A DNA stretch of 64,000 nucleotides from Gemmatimonadetes bacterium 13_1_40CM_69_22. Lineage in GTDB: Bacteria > Gemmatimonadota > Gemmatimonadetes > Gemmatimonadales > GWC2-71-9. The stretch's first letter is position 1. Each line of letters begins with the position of its first letter. The stretch covers positions 38,964 through 102,963 of the forward strand of contig MNEL01000045.1 of the NCBI GenBank assembly GCA_001917665.1. Reading direction: 5' to 3'. This document shows, piece after piece, positions 8,616 through 16,900 of this stretch. A program made the translations under genes and the position numbers. A model generated the notes under the pieces. The model saw nothing but the letters and a program-made list of their open reading frames with translations. It made no database searches and was not told the DNA's origin.

Positions 8616-9974
8616 ATGTCCGACCTCCTCGCCGCCCGCTCGCAGATGGGCGTCTCGCTGGCGTTCCATATCATTTTCGCCGTGGTGGGCATCGCCATGC
8701 CCGTGATGATGGTCGTCGCGGAGCGCCGCTGGCAGGTGACGGGCCACGCGATCTACTTGGACTTGGCGAAGCGCTGGGCCAAGGGCACCGCGATCCTGTT
8801 CGCGGTGGGCGCCGTGTCCGGCACGGTGCTGTCGTTCGAGCTCGGGCTGTTGTGGCCCGAGTTCATGCGGTTCGCGGGCCCCATCATCGGGATGCCGTTC
8901 TCGCTCGAGGGGTTCGCGTTCTTCACCGAAGCGATCTTCCTCGGCATCTACCTGTACGGCTGGGATCGGATTCCACAGCGGGCGCATCTCGCCGCCGGCG
9001 GCATCGTGGCGCTGAGCGGCGCCGCCTCCGGCGTGTTCGTCGTCATCGCGAACGCCTGGATGAACGCGCCGGCCGGGTTCGAGCTGGCGCAAGGCCAGCC
9101 GGTACACATCGATCCCATCGCGGCGATGGCGAACCCGGCCGCGCTGCCGCAGGCGGTCCACATGACGCTCGCCGCCTACGCGGCCACCGGCTTCGCGGTG
9201 GCGGGGATCCACGCGCTCCTGCTGCTCAAGGACCCCGCCAACGCGTTCCACCGCCGCGCGCTGGCGATCGCGCTGATCGTCGGTGCGCCCGCCGCCGTGC
9301 TGCAGCCCATTTCCGGCGACGTGAGCGCCCGGCACCTGGCGCGCCACCAGCCGGTCAAGCTCGCCGCGGCGGAAGCCCTGTTCGAGACGCGGGCGGGCGC
9401 GCCGCTCACGCTCGGCGGCTGGCCGGACGTGGATCGGCGCGAGACGAGCTTCGCGATCCAGGTGCCCTACGCTCTCTCGCTCCTCGCCTTCCACGACCCC
9501 GGGGCCGTGGTGAAGGGGCTCGACGCGGCGCCGCGCGACGAGTGGCCCAACGTCCCGGCCGTGCACTTCGCGTTTCAGCTCATGGTCGCGCTCGGCACGT
9601 ACCTGGCGCTGGTCGGGCTGTGGGCCGGGTGGCGCGCCTGGCGGGGCGCGGATCTGGCCCACGACCGGTGGCTGCTGCGCGCGATCGCCCTCGCGACGCC
9701 GATGGGGTTCATCGCGGTCGAGGCCGGCTGGATGGTGACGGAGCTGGGCCGGCAGCCGTGGGTGATCTACGGAGTGCTCAAGACGGCCGACGCCGTCACG
9801 CCGATGCCGGGCTTGATCGTACCGTTCCTCACGTTCACGCTGCTCTACTGCTTTCTGGGCGTGACCGTGGGGTGGCTGTTGTACCGGCAGATCCTTCGCA
9901 GTCCGGAAATCCCGGAGTGGCGTGGGTTTTATATGCCGGTGGACGGCCGGGGAAGGGTGAAGGGGGAAGGGTGA
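8616..9974 (+). CDS. cydA: Cytochrome bd-type quinol oxidase, subunit I
   Basis: 452 residues, integral membrane. It oxidises quinol and reduces O2 to water without proton pumping. Visible marks: H18 in LAFHIIFAVVG (haem ligand), the conserved FFTEAIFLGIYLYGWDR, His in AVHMTLAAYAATGFAVAG, and GRQPWVIYG followed by LKTADAVTP. The periplasmic Q-loop is short, as in cyanide-insensitive (CIO-like) bd oxidases. The start ATG has GGGGAGG almost adjacent. cydB follows after four bases. The last residues (GRVKGEG) and the stop are encoded by a heptamer run, so the natural C-terminus may once have been shorter or different. Confidence 0.95.
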   Translation: MSDLLAARSQMGVSLAFHIIFAVVGIAMPVMMVVAERRWQVTGHAIYLDLAKRWAKGTAILFAVGAVSGTVLSFELGLLWPEFMRFAGPIIGMPFSLEGFAFFTEAIFLGIYLYGWDRIPQRAHLAAGGIVALSGAASGVFVVIANAWMNAPAGFELAQGQPVHIDPIAAMANPAALPQAVHMTLAAYAATGFAVAGIHALLLLKDPANAFHRRALAIALIVGAPAAVLQPISGDVSARHLARHQPVKLAAAEALFETRAGAPLTLGGWPDVDRRETSFAIQVPYALSLLAFHDPGAVVKGLDAAPRDEWPNVPAVHFAFQLMVALGTYLALVGLWAGWRAWRGADLAHDRWLLRAIALATPMGFIAVEAGWMVTELGRQPWVIYGVLKTADAVTPMPGLIVPFLTFTLLYCFLGVTVGWLLYRQILRSPEIPEWRGFYMPVDGRGRVKGEG

Positions 9975-9976
9975 CT
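9949..9976 (+). repeat. Heptamer run forming the end of cydA
   Basis: Four phased units: GGGGAAG, GGTGAAG, GGGGAAG, GGTGACT. The run encodes the last residues of CydA, supplies its TGA stop, and reaches to three bases before the GTG of cydB, so it may also serve as the cydB ribosome-binding region. It shares units with the run at 7575-7595. No inverted arm is seen next to it. Confidence 0.65.
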
Positions 9977-9978
9977 AG

Positions 9979-11007
9979 GTGACGCTCGCCGACGTCCTCG
10001 CCGGCGTGATCTTCGTCTCCTTGAACGCCTACGCGCTGCTCGGCGGAGCCGACTTTGGGGGCGGGGTGTGGGGTCTGCTGGCCCGCGGCCCGCGGAAACA
10101 GCCCCAGCGCGACCTGATCGCGCACGCGATCGGCCCGGTGTGGGAGGCGAACCACGTGTGGCTGATCCTCGCGGTGGTGCTGCTCTTCACCTGCTTCCCG
10201 CCGGCGTTCGCCCGGCTCGGCATCTTACTGCACATCCCCCTGTCGCTCGTGCTGATCGGGATCGTGCTGCGAGGGTCGGCCTTCACGTTCTGGCGCTACG
10301 GCGGGGAGACGGATGCGGAGCAGCGTCACTGGGGAGTCACCTTCGCGGTCGCCAGCCTGATCACGCCGGTGCTCCTGGGCGTCACGGTGGGAGCTGTTGC
10401 GTCGGGTTCGGTGTCCGGGGCTCGGGCCCCGGACACCGTGTTCTTCGCCGTTTACGTGGCGCCGTGGCTGACGCCGTTCGCGCTGAGCGTCGGGGTGTTT
10501 GCGCTCGTCGCCTTCGCGTTCCTGGCGGCGGTCTACCTGACGCTCGAAGCGGCGGAGCCGGAGCTGCGGGAAGACTTCCGCCGTCGCGCGCTCGGCGCGG
10601 GCGTGGCGTTGTTCGGCGCCGCGCTGTTGGTGCTCGTGCTGTCCGGCAGCGCAGCGCCGCGCGTGCGGGCGGGATTGATTTTCGCGCCGTGGGCCGTGCC
10701 GCTGCATCTGCTCACCGGCGCCGCCGCTGTCGCCGCGCTCGCTGCGCTATGGCGCAGGCGCTACCGTGTGGCCCGCGTCGCCGCCGCCGCCCAGGTGTCG
10801 CTCATCCTGTGGGGCTGGGGAATCAGCCAGTATCCCTATCTGCTTCCGCCCGACCTCACCGTCGTCGCCGCCGCGGCGCCGGACGTCACCTTGCGGCTCG
10901 TGCTCGGCGGGCTGGCGCTCGGCGCAGCCGTGCTGTTCCCGTCGCTGTACTACCTGTTTCGGATTTTCAAAGGACGCTCTCAGCCGTCAGCCATCGGCCG
11001 TCAGTGA
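9979..11007 (+). CDS. cydB: Cytochrome bd-type quinol oxidase, subunit II
   Basis: 342 residues beginning at GTG 9979. About eight hydrophobic helices; the N-terminus reads ALLGGADFGGGVWGLLARGPRK, and GPVWEANHVWLIL is the conserved CydB signature. It pairs with CydA in the inner-membrane oxidase. The final eleven residues (KGRSQPSAIGRQ region) are encoded by a run of TCAGCCG-type heptamers continuing past the stop, so the tail is repeat-derived. No cydX, cydC or cydD lies in the window. Confidence 0.95.
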   Translation: MTLADVLAGVIFVSLNAYALLGGADFGGGVWGLLARGPRKQPQRDLIAHAIGPVWEANHVWLILAVVLLFTCFPPAFARLGILLHIPLSLVLIGIVLRGSAFTFWRYGGETDAEQRHWGVTFAVASLITPVLLGVTVGAVASGSVSGARAPDTVFFAVYVAPWLTPFALSVGVFALVAFAFLAAVYLTLEAAEPELREDFRRRALGAGVALFGAALLVLVLSGSAAPRVRAGLIFAPWAVPLHLLTGAAAVAALAALWRRRYRVARVAAAAQVSLILWGWGISQYPYLLPPDLTVVAAAAPDVTLRLVLGGLALGAAVLFPSLYYLFRIFKGRSQPSAIGRQ

Positions 11008-11033
11008 CGTCAGTAGCAAACGGCCGACGGCGC
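10980..11033 (+). repeat. Heptamer element with inverted arm across the cydB stop
   Basis: Units TCAGCCG, TCAGCCA, TCGGCCG, TCAGTGA, CGTCAGT are followed by a short spacer and the facing arm CGGCCGACGG (11021-11030), whose complement CCGTCGGCCG matches the left unit CCATCGGCCG with one mismatch. The element gives the CydB C-terminal residues and its TGA, then a hairpin that could terminate transcription. Confidence 0.6.
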
Positions 11034-11036
11034 ACT

Positions 11037-11189
11037 TCAGGCGTCGAACACCCGTTGCGCCGCCCACCACGCCGCCAACGCGCCGACGATGAATCCCAAC
11101 AGCTGCCCCCAGACCCCGAGCACGTGCCCCGCCAGGGCCCCGACGATCGTCCCCACGACGAAGCTGACGAGCGCCTTCAGGAGTTTCAT
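11037..11189 (-). CDS. 50-residue hydrophobic protein, third gene of the yggT/DUF167 group
   Basis: A short reading frame of 50 residues starting ATG 11189. That ATG overlaps the stop of the DUF167 gene as ATGA, the same coupling used throughout the window, which is the main argument that it is real. It opens MKLLKALVSFVVGTIVGALAG, giving one amphipathic/hydrophobic helix with GxxxG spacing, then a second, GQLLGFIVGALAAWW, and ends in AAQRVFDA. It is probably a small inner-membrane protein of two helices. No family is recognised. Confidence 0.65.
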   Translation of the reverse strand: MKLLKALVSFVVGTIVGALAGHVLGVWGQLLGFIVGALAAWWAAQRVFDA

Positions 11190-11452
11190 GCGCGCCCTCC
11201 CTCTCCCCCCTCCAATAACGTGCGGATCGCCGCATCGGTCTCGAGGCCCGCGATCTCGACGGTCTTGCGGCGACCGCCCGCGCCCGAGACGATCGCTACC
11301 GCACCGCGGGGCACGCCGAGCCGTTCCGCGAGAAAGCGCGCCAGCTCCGCGTTGGCCGCGCCGTCGACGGGCGCGGCGGCGATCCTGACCCTGATGGCAT
11401 CGCCGTGGCGGCCCGCGACCTCGGTGCGACGCGCCCGCGGCGCGACGTGCAC
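11186..11452 (-). CDS. DUF167 (YggU) family protein
   Basis: 88 residues from GTG 11452. The signature is complete: APRARRTEV, RVRIAAAPVDGAANAEL, FLAERLGVPRGAVAIVSGAGGRRKTVEI. DUF167 proteins are small, soluble, of unknown function, and often lie beside yggT, as here (family knowledge). The start is uncertain: a few more residues would be gained if a CTG at 11473, overlapping the yggT stop, were used. The 3' end is G-rich with heptamer-like spacing and overlaps the next ATG. Confidence 0.85.
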   Translation of the reverse strand: MHVAPRARRTEVAGRHGDAIRVRIAAAPVDGAANAELARFLAERLGVPRGAVAIVSGAGGRRKTVEIAGLETDAAIRTLLEGGEGGRA

Positions 11453-11469
11453 GACGATGCGAGCCGGGC

Positions 11470-12045
11470 TCAGAAGAACAGCACGCTCAGGAGCAGCTGC
11501 TTCAGCAGCCACAGCACCAGGCAGGCCACGAGCGGGCTCCAATCGAGCGCCCCCATCGGGGGGAGCACGCGCCGGATCGGCTCCACCAGCCAGTCGGTCA
11601 AGGCGTAGGCCGGCCGCATCCAGCGGGAGTAGCGGAACACACCGAACCAGGCGCCGATGACCCGTATAAGAAGCGCGGCGAAGACGACGCTGTAGAGCGC
11701 CATGATCAGGAACGCGAGCATCGCCCGCGGGCCTCCCGTGGCCGCCGCGGCCAACCCCTGGAACGTCCGCACCACCCAGTCCATGAGCGACAGCAAGACG
11801 AGGCCGGCGACCGCCACGACCACGACGAGCCACCAGCCGGCGTTCACCGGGTTGCCGCCCAGCCGCACGAGGCGGGCTTCCACGGGGCGGATCAGCGGGT
11901 CGCTCATGGCGCGCAGCGTCCGGCCCAGCGTCCCGAACGGCGACACTCGCCGAGCCCGCACCAGCCACGAGGCGAAGGCGACGACCACGCTCAGGACGAA
12001 GACGGCGAAGACGGCGTAGCGGGCCAGCGTGTGGAGGTCGGGCAT
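11470..12045 (-). CDS. YggT family integral membrane protein
   Basis: 191 residues, ATG 12045. There are four hydrophobic regions (residues 10-28, 70-90, 105-128, 170-190). The C-terminal module RVIGAWFGVFRYSRWMRPAYALTDWLVEPIRRVLPPMGALDWSPLVACLVLWLL is the YggT/CCB3 pattern, here preceded by a second related half, giving a duplicated form about twice the usual length. YggT proteins are linked to cofactor handling or cell-shape genes in other bacteria, but their function is not settled. It leads a three-gene minus-strand group with DUF167 and the 50-residue protein. Confidence 0.85.
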   Translation of the reverse strand: MPDLHTLARYAVFAVFVLSVVVAFASWLVRARRVSPFGTLGRTLRAMSDPLIRPVEARLVRLGGNPVNAGWWLVVVVAVAGLVLLSLMDWVVRTFQGLAAAATGGPRAMLAFLIMALYSVVFAALLIRVIGAWFGVFRYSRWMRPAYALTDWLVEPIRRVLPPMGALDWSPLVACLVLWLLKQLLLSVLFF

Positions 12046-12067
12046 GGCTTAAGTCTAGCGCGCCCTC

Positions 12068-13006
12068 TCAGGGCGCGAACACTTCCACGACATCGGTTTG
12101 TGCGAACCCGGCCCTCGGGCCCCCGCCGATCACGTAGATCTTGCCGCTCAGCGCAGCCGAGCCGAGGCCGTGGCGCGCGGTCGGGAGGGCCGGCGCGCTG
12201 GTCCACCGGTCCGTCGCGGGGTCGTACACTTCGTGGTTTGCGAAGACGGCTGATCTCGTCTCGCCGCCGACGGTGTGAATTTTTCCGTCCAGCACCGCCG
12301 ACGCGAGCCCGCCGCGGCGGCTCGGCATGGGCGCCTTCCTAGTCCAGCGGTCGGTCGCCGGGTCGTACGCCTCGACGACATCGTAATTCTGGTCGGGGTT
12401 GAACGGCCGCCCGGCGATCGCGTAGACGACGCCGCCGACCGCCGCCGCAGTGAGGTGATCGCGCGGCGTGGGGATGGGCGCGGCGTTCTTCCAGCGATCG
12501 GTCGCGGGATCGTAGATCGCGGTCGAGTCGACGAGCTTGCGGCCGGGGCCCCATCCGCCCACCACCACGAGCTTGCCGTTCGCCACTCCCACGCCGGAGG
12601 CACCGCGCGGCACGGGGAGGGGCGCGCGGGACTCCCAGCGGCTCTGATCCTCGCGGTACATCCACACCGTGTTCTCGGGGACGAAGGTCGCTTCGGCGAG
12701 CCCGCCGACGGCGTACAGCGTGTCGCCCGCGACGGCGAGCGGCATGTGATGCCGCGGGGCCGGGAGGTCGGCGATGCGCTCCCATTGGTTCGCCGCCGGG
12801 TCGAACCGGAACGCTCTGGCGATCGGCTTGCCGGAGCGATCCAGTCCGCCGGCGATGTAGATCTTGCCCCGCAGCACGGCGGCGCTCATTTCCTGGATCG
12901 GCTCGGGGAGCGGCGCGGCTGTGGACCAGCGGCCGTCGGCGGAGAGGACCGCGGTCGAGGCGACAAGGGCGAGCGCGACGCGCACCGCTGCCGGAGGTCC
13001 GCTCAC
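12068..13006 (-). CDS. Secreted kelch-repeat beta-propeller protein
   Basis: 312 residues from GTG 13006, overlapping the upstream lipoprotein stop as GTGA. A signal peptide (VRVALALVASTAVLSA) is followed by six kelch blades. Each has a Gly-Gly pair (YIAGGL, YAVGGL, VVVGGW, YAIAGR, HTVGGE, YVIGGG) and a YDPATDRW-type strand about 20 residues later. The propeller fills the whole mature protein, so it probably binds a ligand or partner in the periplasm or outside; no catalytic residues stand out. Coupling to the lipoprotein suggests that they act together. Confidence 0.85.
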   Translation of the reverse strand: MSGPPAAVRVALALVASTAVLSADGRWSTAAPLPEPIQEMSAAVLRGKIYIAGGLDRSGKPIARAFRFDPAANQWERIADLPAPRHHMPLAVAGDTLYAVGGLAEATFVPENTVWMYREDQSRWESRAPLPVPRGASGVGVANGKLVVVGGWGPGRKLVDSTAIYDPATDRWKNAAPIPTPRDHLTAAAVGGVVYAIAGRPFNPDQNYDVVEAYDPATDRWTRKAPMPSRRGGLASAVLDGKIHTVGGETRSAVFANHEVYDPATDRWTSAPALPTARHGLGSAALSGKIYVIGGGPRAGFAQTDVVEVFAP

Positions 13007-13380
13007 GAGCCGCCGCTACGCGTCGCTGAGCCGTCGAAGCGGATCACCAGCACCGGCTCGCGTCGCCGGGCGATGTCCTCGAACACGATGAGGTACTGCT
13101 CGCCCGTTCTCCGGTGCACGGCGTGCACCTTCACGAAGGCTCGTCCTCCGAGCTTGGTGTCCACCCAGGTGTTGTTCGAGCCGCTGACGTTCGGGTAGAG
13201 CGCGGCGTCAAAGTCCACGGCTCGGATCTCCAGGGAATCCGGAATGCGCAGCGCGAAGGTCTGCACCGGATCGGCCGGTGTGAGTCTCGCCGGGAGGGTA
13301 TTGATGGTTCTGTTACAGCCGGTGATGACCACGGCTCCAAGCGCGACAGGGAAACAAACCTTCCACGGAAGCATCGGCAT
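13003..13380 (-). CDS. Small lipoprotein, unknown function
   Basis: 125 residues from ATG 13380, which has AGGAGG five bases upstream; the longer frame beginning at 13440 is rejected on that ground. The signal ends in a lipobox, VITGC, so the cysteine should be lipidated. The mature part has beta-type patches (TFALRIPDSLEIRAVDF, FVKVHAVHRRTGEQYLIVFEDI) and no known motif. It is the first gene of a two-gene unit with the kelch protein and lies opposite the ORF6N gene. Confidence 0.7.
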   Translation of the reverse strand: MPMLPWKVCFPVALGAVVITGCNRTINTLPARLTPADPVQTFALRIPDSLEIRAVDFDAALYPNVSGSNNTWVDTKLGGRAFVKVHAVHRRTGEQYLIVFEDIARRREPVLVIRFDGSATRSGGS

Positions 13381-13450
13381 ACGGCCTCCTTTGCCGGGGG
13401 CGCTCGGCTCGTTGACCCACGGTTGACTGCTCCGCGGCAAGCTAACCCAG

Positions 13451-13996
13451 ATGACCCATCTGGCAAAGACGAATCAGGTGGTGCTTGTGCAGCGGGTCGA
13501 GCGCCGGGTTCTGCTGATTCGGGGTGAGAAGCTAATGCTCGATAGCGATCTGGCAGCGCTTTATAGGGTCTCGACCGGCGCGCTCAATCAGGCGGTCCGG
13601 CGCAACCCCGAACGGTTTCCGTCGGACTTCATGTTCCAGCTCACGGAGCAGGAGCTGGGGAGCTGGAGATCCCAAACTGCGACATCGAGTTTGATATCAC
13701 AATCTGTGATGTCAAAGAGGCGCCGGGGTGGTCGTCGGCACCTGCCGTTCGCGTTTACCGAGCAGGGCGTCGCGATGCTGTCAGGCGTGCTCCGCAGCCG
13801 GCGCGCAATTCAGGTGAACATCGCGATCATGCGTGCATTCGTGCGGCTCCGCCAGCTGCTCGCGACGCACAAGGACCTTGCCCGTAAGCTTGAAGACCTT
13901 GAGCGACGCTACGACACAAGATTCAAAGTGGTGTTCGTGGCGATCCGCGAGCTCATCGCGCGGACCGAGCCGGCGAAGCGCCGCATCGGCTTCTAG
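13451..13996 (+). CDS. ORF6N-domain DNA-binding protein
   Basis: 181 residues from ATG 13451. The N-terminal half is an ORF6N domain: VLLIRGEKLMLDSDLAALYRVSTGALNQAVRRN, then RFPSDFMFQLTEQE and LPFAFTEQGVAMLSGVLRS, the usual marks of this KilA-N/ANT-like family found in phages and mobile islands. The C-terminal part is a basic coiled-coil-like helix (RLRQLLATHKDLARKLEDLERRY). Base composition is visibly lower in GC than its neighbours, and no phage genes flank it, so it looks like an isolated acquired gene. The family binds DNA; the target is unknown. Its TAG and that of the opposing enzyme gene overlap within one CTAG. Confidence 0.9.
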   Translation: MTHLAKTNQVVLVQRVERRVLLIRGEKLMLDSDLAALYRVSTGALNQAVRRNPERFPSDFMFQLTEQELGSWRSQTATSSLISQSVMSKRRRGGRRHLPFAFTEQGVAMLSGVLRSRRAIQVNIAIMRAFVRLRQLLATHKDLARKLEDLERRYDTRFKVVFVAIRELIARTEPAKRRIGF

Positions 13997-16900
13997 ATCG
14001 CGAAGGCCGCCGCCACGATCCGCGCCTGTTCCGCCTGGTGCGCCGCGGGATACCCCTCCGCCGGGCTGGAGCGTTCCGGGCGCCCGATATCGCGCACCGT
14101 AATGCCCGGGCCCGCCAGCTCGCGCAGCTGCGGCAGCATGAACTTCTGCGGCCCCATGTTGCGCGGCTCCTCCTGCACCCAGACGATCTCGCTGATCTTG
14201 GGGTAGCGCTTGACGAGCGCCGCGAGCTCGAGCGCGGGGAGGGGATAGAGCAGCTCCACCCGGCCGATCGCGACGTGGGACGCCTCGGTCCGGCGCGGCG
14301 AGAGCACGAGGTCGTAGTACACTTTGCCGCTGCACAGCACGAGCCGCGTCGCGCCACGGCGCGCGGCGCCTTCGGGGTCGTCCAGCACGGGCCGGAATCC
14401 GCCGGCCGTGAGGTCGTCGATCCGCGACGTCGCCTGGGGCAACCGCAGCAGGCTCTTCGGTGTGAAGAGGACGAGCGGTCGCAGCTCCGCGTGCCGCGCC
14501 TGGCGTCGCAGCAGATGGAAGTACTGCGCGGGCGTGGTGCAGTTCGCGATCCGGAGGTTGCCGTCCGCGCCGAGCGCCAAGAACCGCTCGATCCGCGCGC
14601 TCGAGTGCTCGGGGCCCTGGCCCTCGTAGCCGTGCGGCAGCAGCAGGGTCAGGCGTGACGTCTGTCCCCACTTCGCCAGGCCGGCGATGAGGAACTGATC
14701 GATGATCACCTCGCCGCCGTTGGTGAAGTCGCCGTACTGCGCCTCCCACAGCACCAGCGCGTCGGGTGCCGCGGCGGCGTAGCCGTATTCGAAGCCGAGG
14801 CACGCGAACTCGGAGAGCGGACTGTTGTGCAGCTCGAACGGCGCCCGCGCCGCCGGCAGGTTCTGGATCGGCGCATAGCGCTGGCCGTTCACCGTGTCGT
14901 GCAGCACGAGATGGCGCTGGCTGAACGTGCCCCGCTCGGTGTCCTGTCCGGTGAGCCGGATCGCGGTCCCCTCGACCAGGAGCGAGGCGAACGCGAGTGT
15001 CTCGGCGTGCGCCCACTCGATCGCGCCCTCCGTCAGGGCACCGCGGCGGCGCTCGAGCTGCTTCTTGAGCTTGGGATTGAGGCTGAACCCCGCAGGCACG
15101 ACCAGCAGCTGCTCGTTCAGCCCCGACAGCACCGGGGAAGCGACGGTCGTGTCCGGCTCCGCCACCGCTTGCTGCGCACCGGAAATCCGCTGCGGCTCCT
15201 CCCCCGCGCCGGCCTCGGAAAGGTGTGCCTTCAACGATTGCTGGATCTCGCTCAGCCGCTGGTAGAACCGCTCCGCCTCGGTGTCGGCCTGCGCGACGTC
15301 GAGCACGCGCTCGCCCGCGAGCTGCTCGGCATAACGGTGCCGCACGGTCGGCGTTTGCTTGATCCGCTCGTACATGAGCGGCTGGGTGTAGGCCGGCTCG
15401 TCCCCCTCGTTGTGCCCGTGCCGGCGGTAGCCCACGACGTCGATGACGACGTCGGCGTGGAACTTGTCGCGGTACATCATGGCGAGCCGCACGGCCGCGA
15501 GGCACGCCTCGGGGTCGTCGGCGTTCACGTGGATGATCGGCGCGTCGAAGCCCTTGGCGAGATCGCTCGAGTAGTCGGTCGAGCGCCCTTCCTTCGGGTC
15601 GGTGGTGAAGCCCACCTGGTTGTTGGCGATCAGGTGGATGGTGCCACCGGTCGTGTAGCCCCTGAGGCGCGCCAGGTTGAACGTCTCGGCCACGACGCCC
15701 TGCGCCGCGAACGACGCGTCGCCGTGGATCAGCACCGGCAGCGCGACGGTCCCGTCGTGGATGGGGTCCCTGCCGCGGCGGTTCGTCTGGTTGGCGCGCG
15801 CGCGGCCTTCCACCACGGGGTTCACCGCCTCGAGGTGACTCGGGTTGGGCGAGAGCGTGACGTTCACGGGCTTGCCCGACGCCGTCTGGTAGACGCCATC
15901 CGCGCCGTGGTGGTACTTCACGTCGCCCGTGCCCCCCTCGGGCGTGAGCGTCCCCTCCACGTGGCGCCCGCCCTCGAACTCGGCGAAGATCGTCTCGTAC
16001 GGCAGCCCGACGATGTGCGCCAGCACGTTGAGGCGCCCGCGGTGCGCCATCCCGAGCACTACCCGGCGGGCGCCGCTCGCGCCGGCCAGCTCGATCGTCT
16101 GGTCGAGCATCGGTACGAGAGCGTCGAGCCCCTCGATCGAGAAGCGCTTCTGGCCGAGGTACGCCTTGTGGAGGAAGCGCTCCAGCCCCTCCACCGCCGT
16201 CAGGCGTGACAGCAGCTTCTGCTTCTGCTCGGCCGAAAGCGGCGTGCGGTGCTGGCCGGACTCGACCACCTGGCGCAGCCACAGGCGCTCCACGTGGCTG
16301 CCGATGTGCTCGACCTCGTAGGCGATCGTGCCGCAGTACGTCTTCTGAAGCTCGGGGTACGCCTCGGCGAGCGTCCTGCCGGCGACGTAGATCCGCAGCA
16401 CGTCGGCCGGAATGCGCGCCATGATCTCCGCGGTGAGGCCGAGCGGACCGGGATCGAGCGCGGGATCGCCCGGCGGCTCCGAGCCCAGGGGGTCGAGCCG
16501 CGCCGCCATGTGGCCGAAGTTCCGGAACGCTTTCACCAAAGCCATCGCCGCGGCGACGTGCTTGAGGTCGGGGCTCGGGGCTGAGGGTTCGAGACTCGGG
16601 AGCGCCCGCGCCGTGGCCGTTCCGAGCCCCGAGCCCCTGGTCCCGAGTGCCGCTATCCCCAGAGTCTCCGCCACCTGCTCGTAGAACCGTTCCTCTCCCT
16701 GCAGCAGTGAATCCACCTCGCGCAGGAACAGCCCCGACTCCGCTCCCTGGATCACGCGGTGGTCGTAGGTGCTCGTGAGCGTCATGACCTTGGCTGGGCC
16801 GATTTGGCGGATGGCGCCCGTGGCGATGATCGAGCCTTGGCCCTTCATGAGACGCGGCACCGAAGCGACGGTGCCGATCGTGCCGGGGTTGGTGAGCGTG

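Noticed and set aside
13451-13996. Prophage remnant
   Set aside because: Only one phage-type gene is seen; no integrase, attachment repeats or other phage genes.
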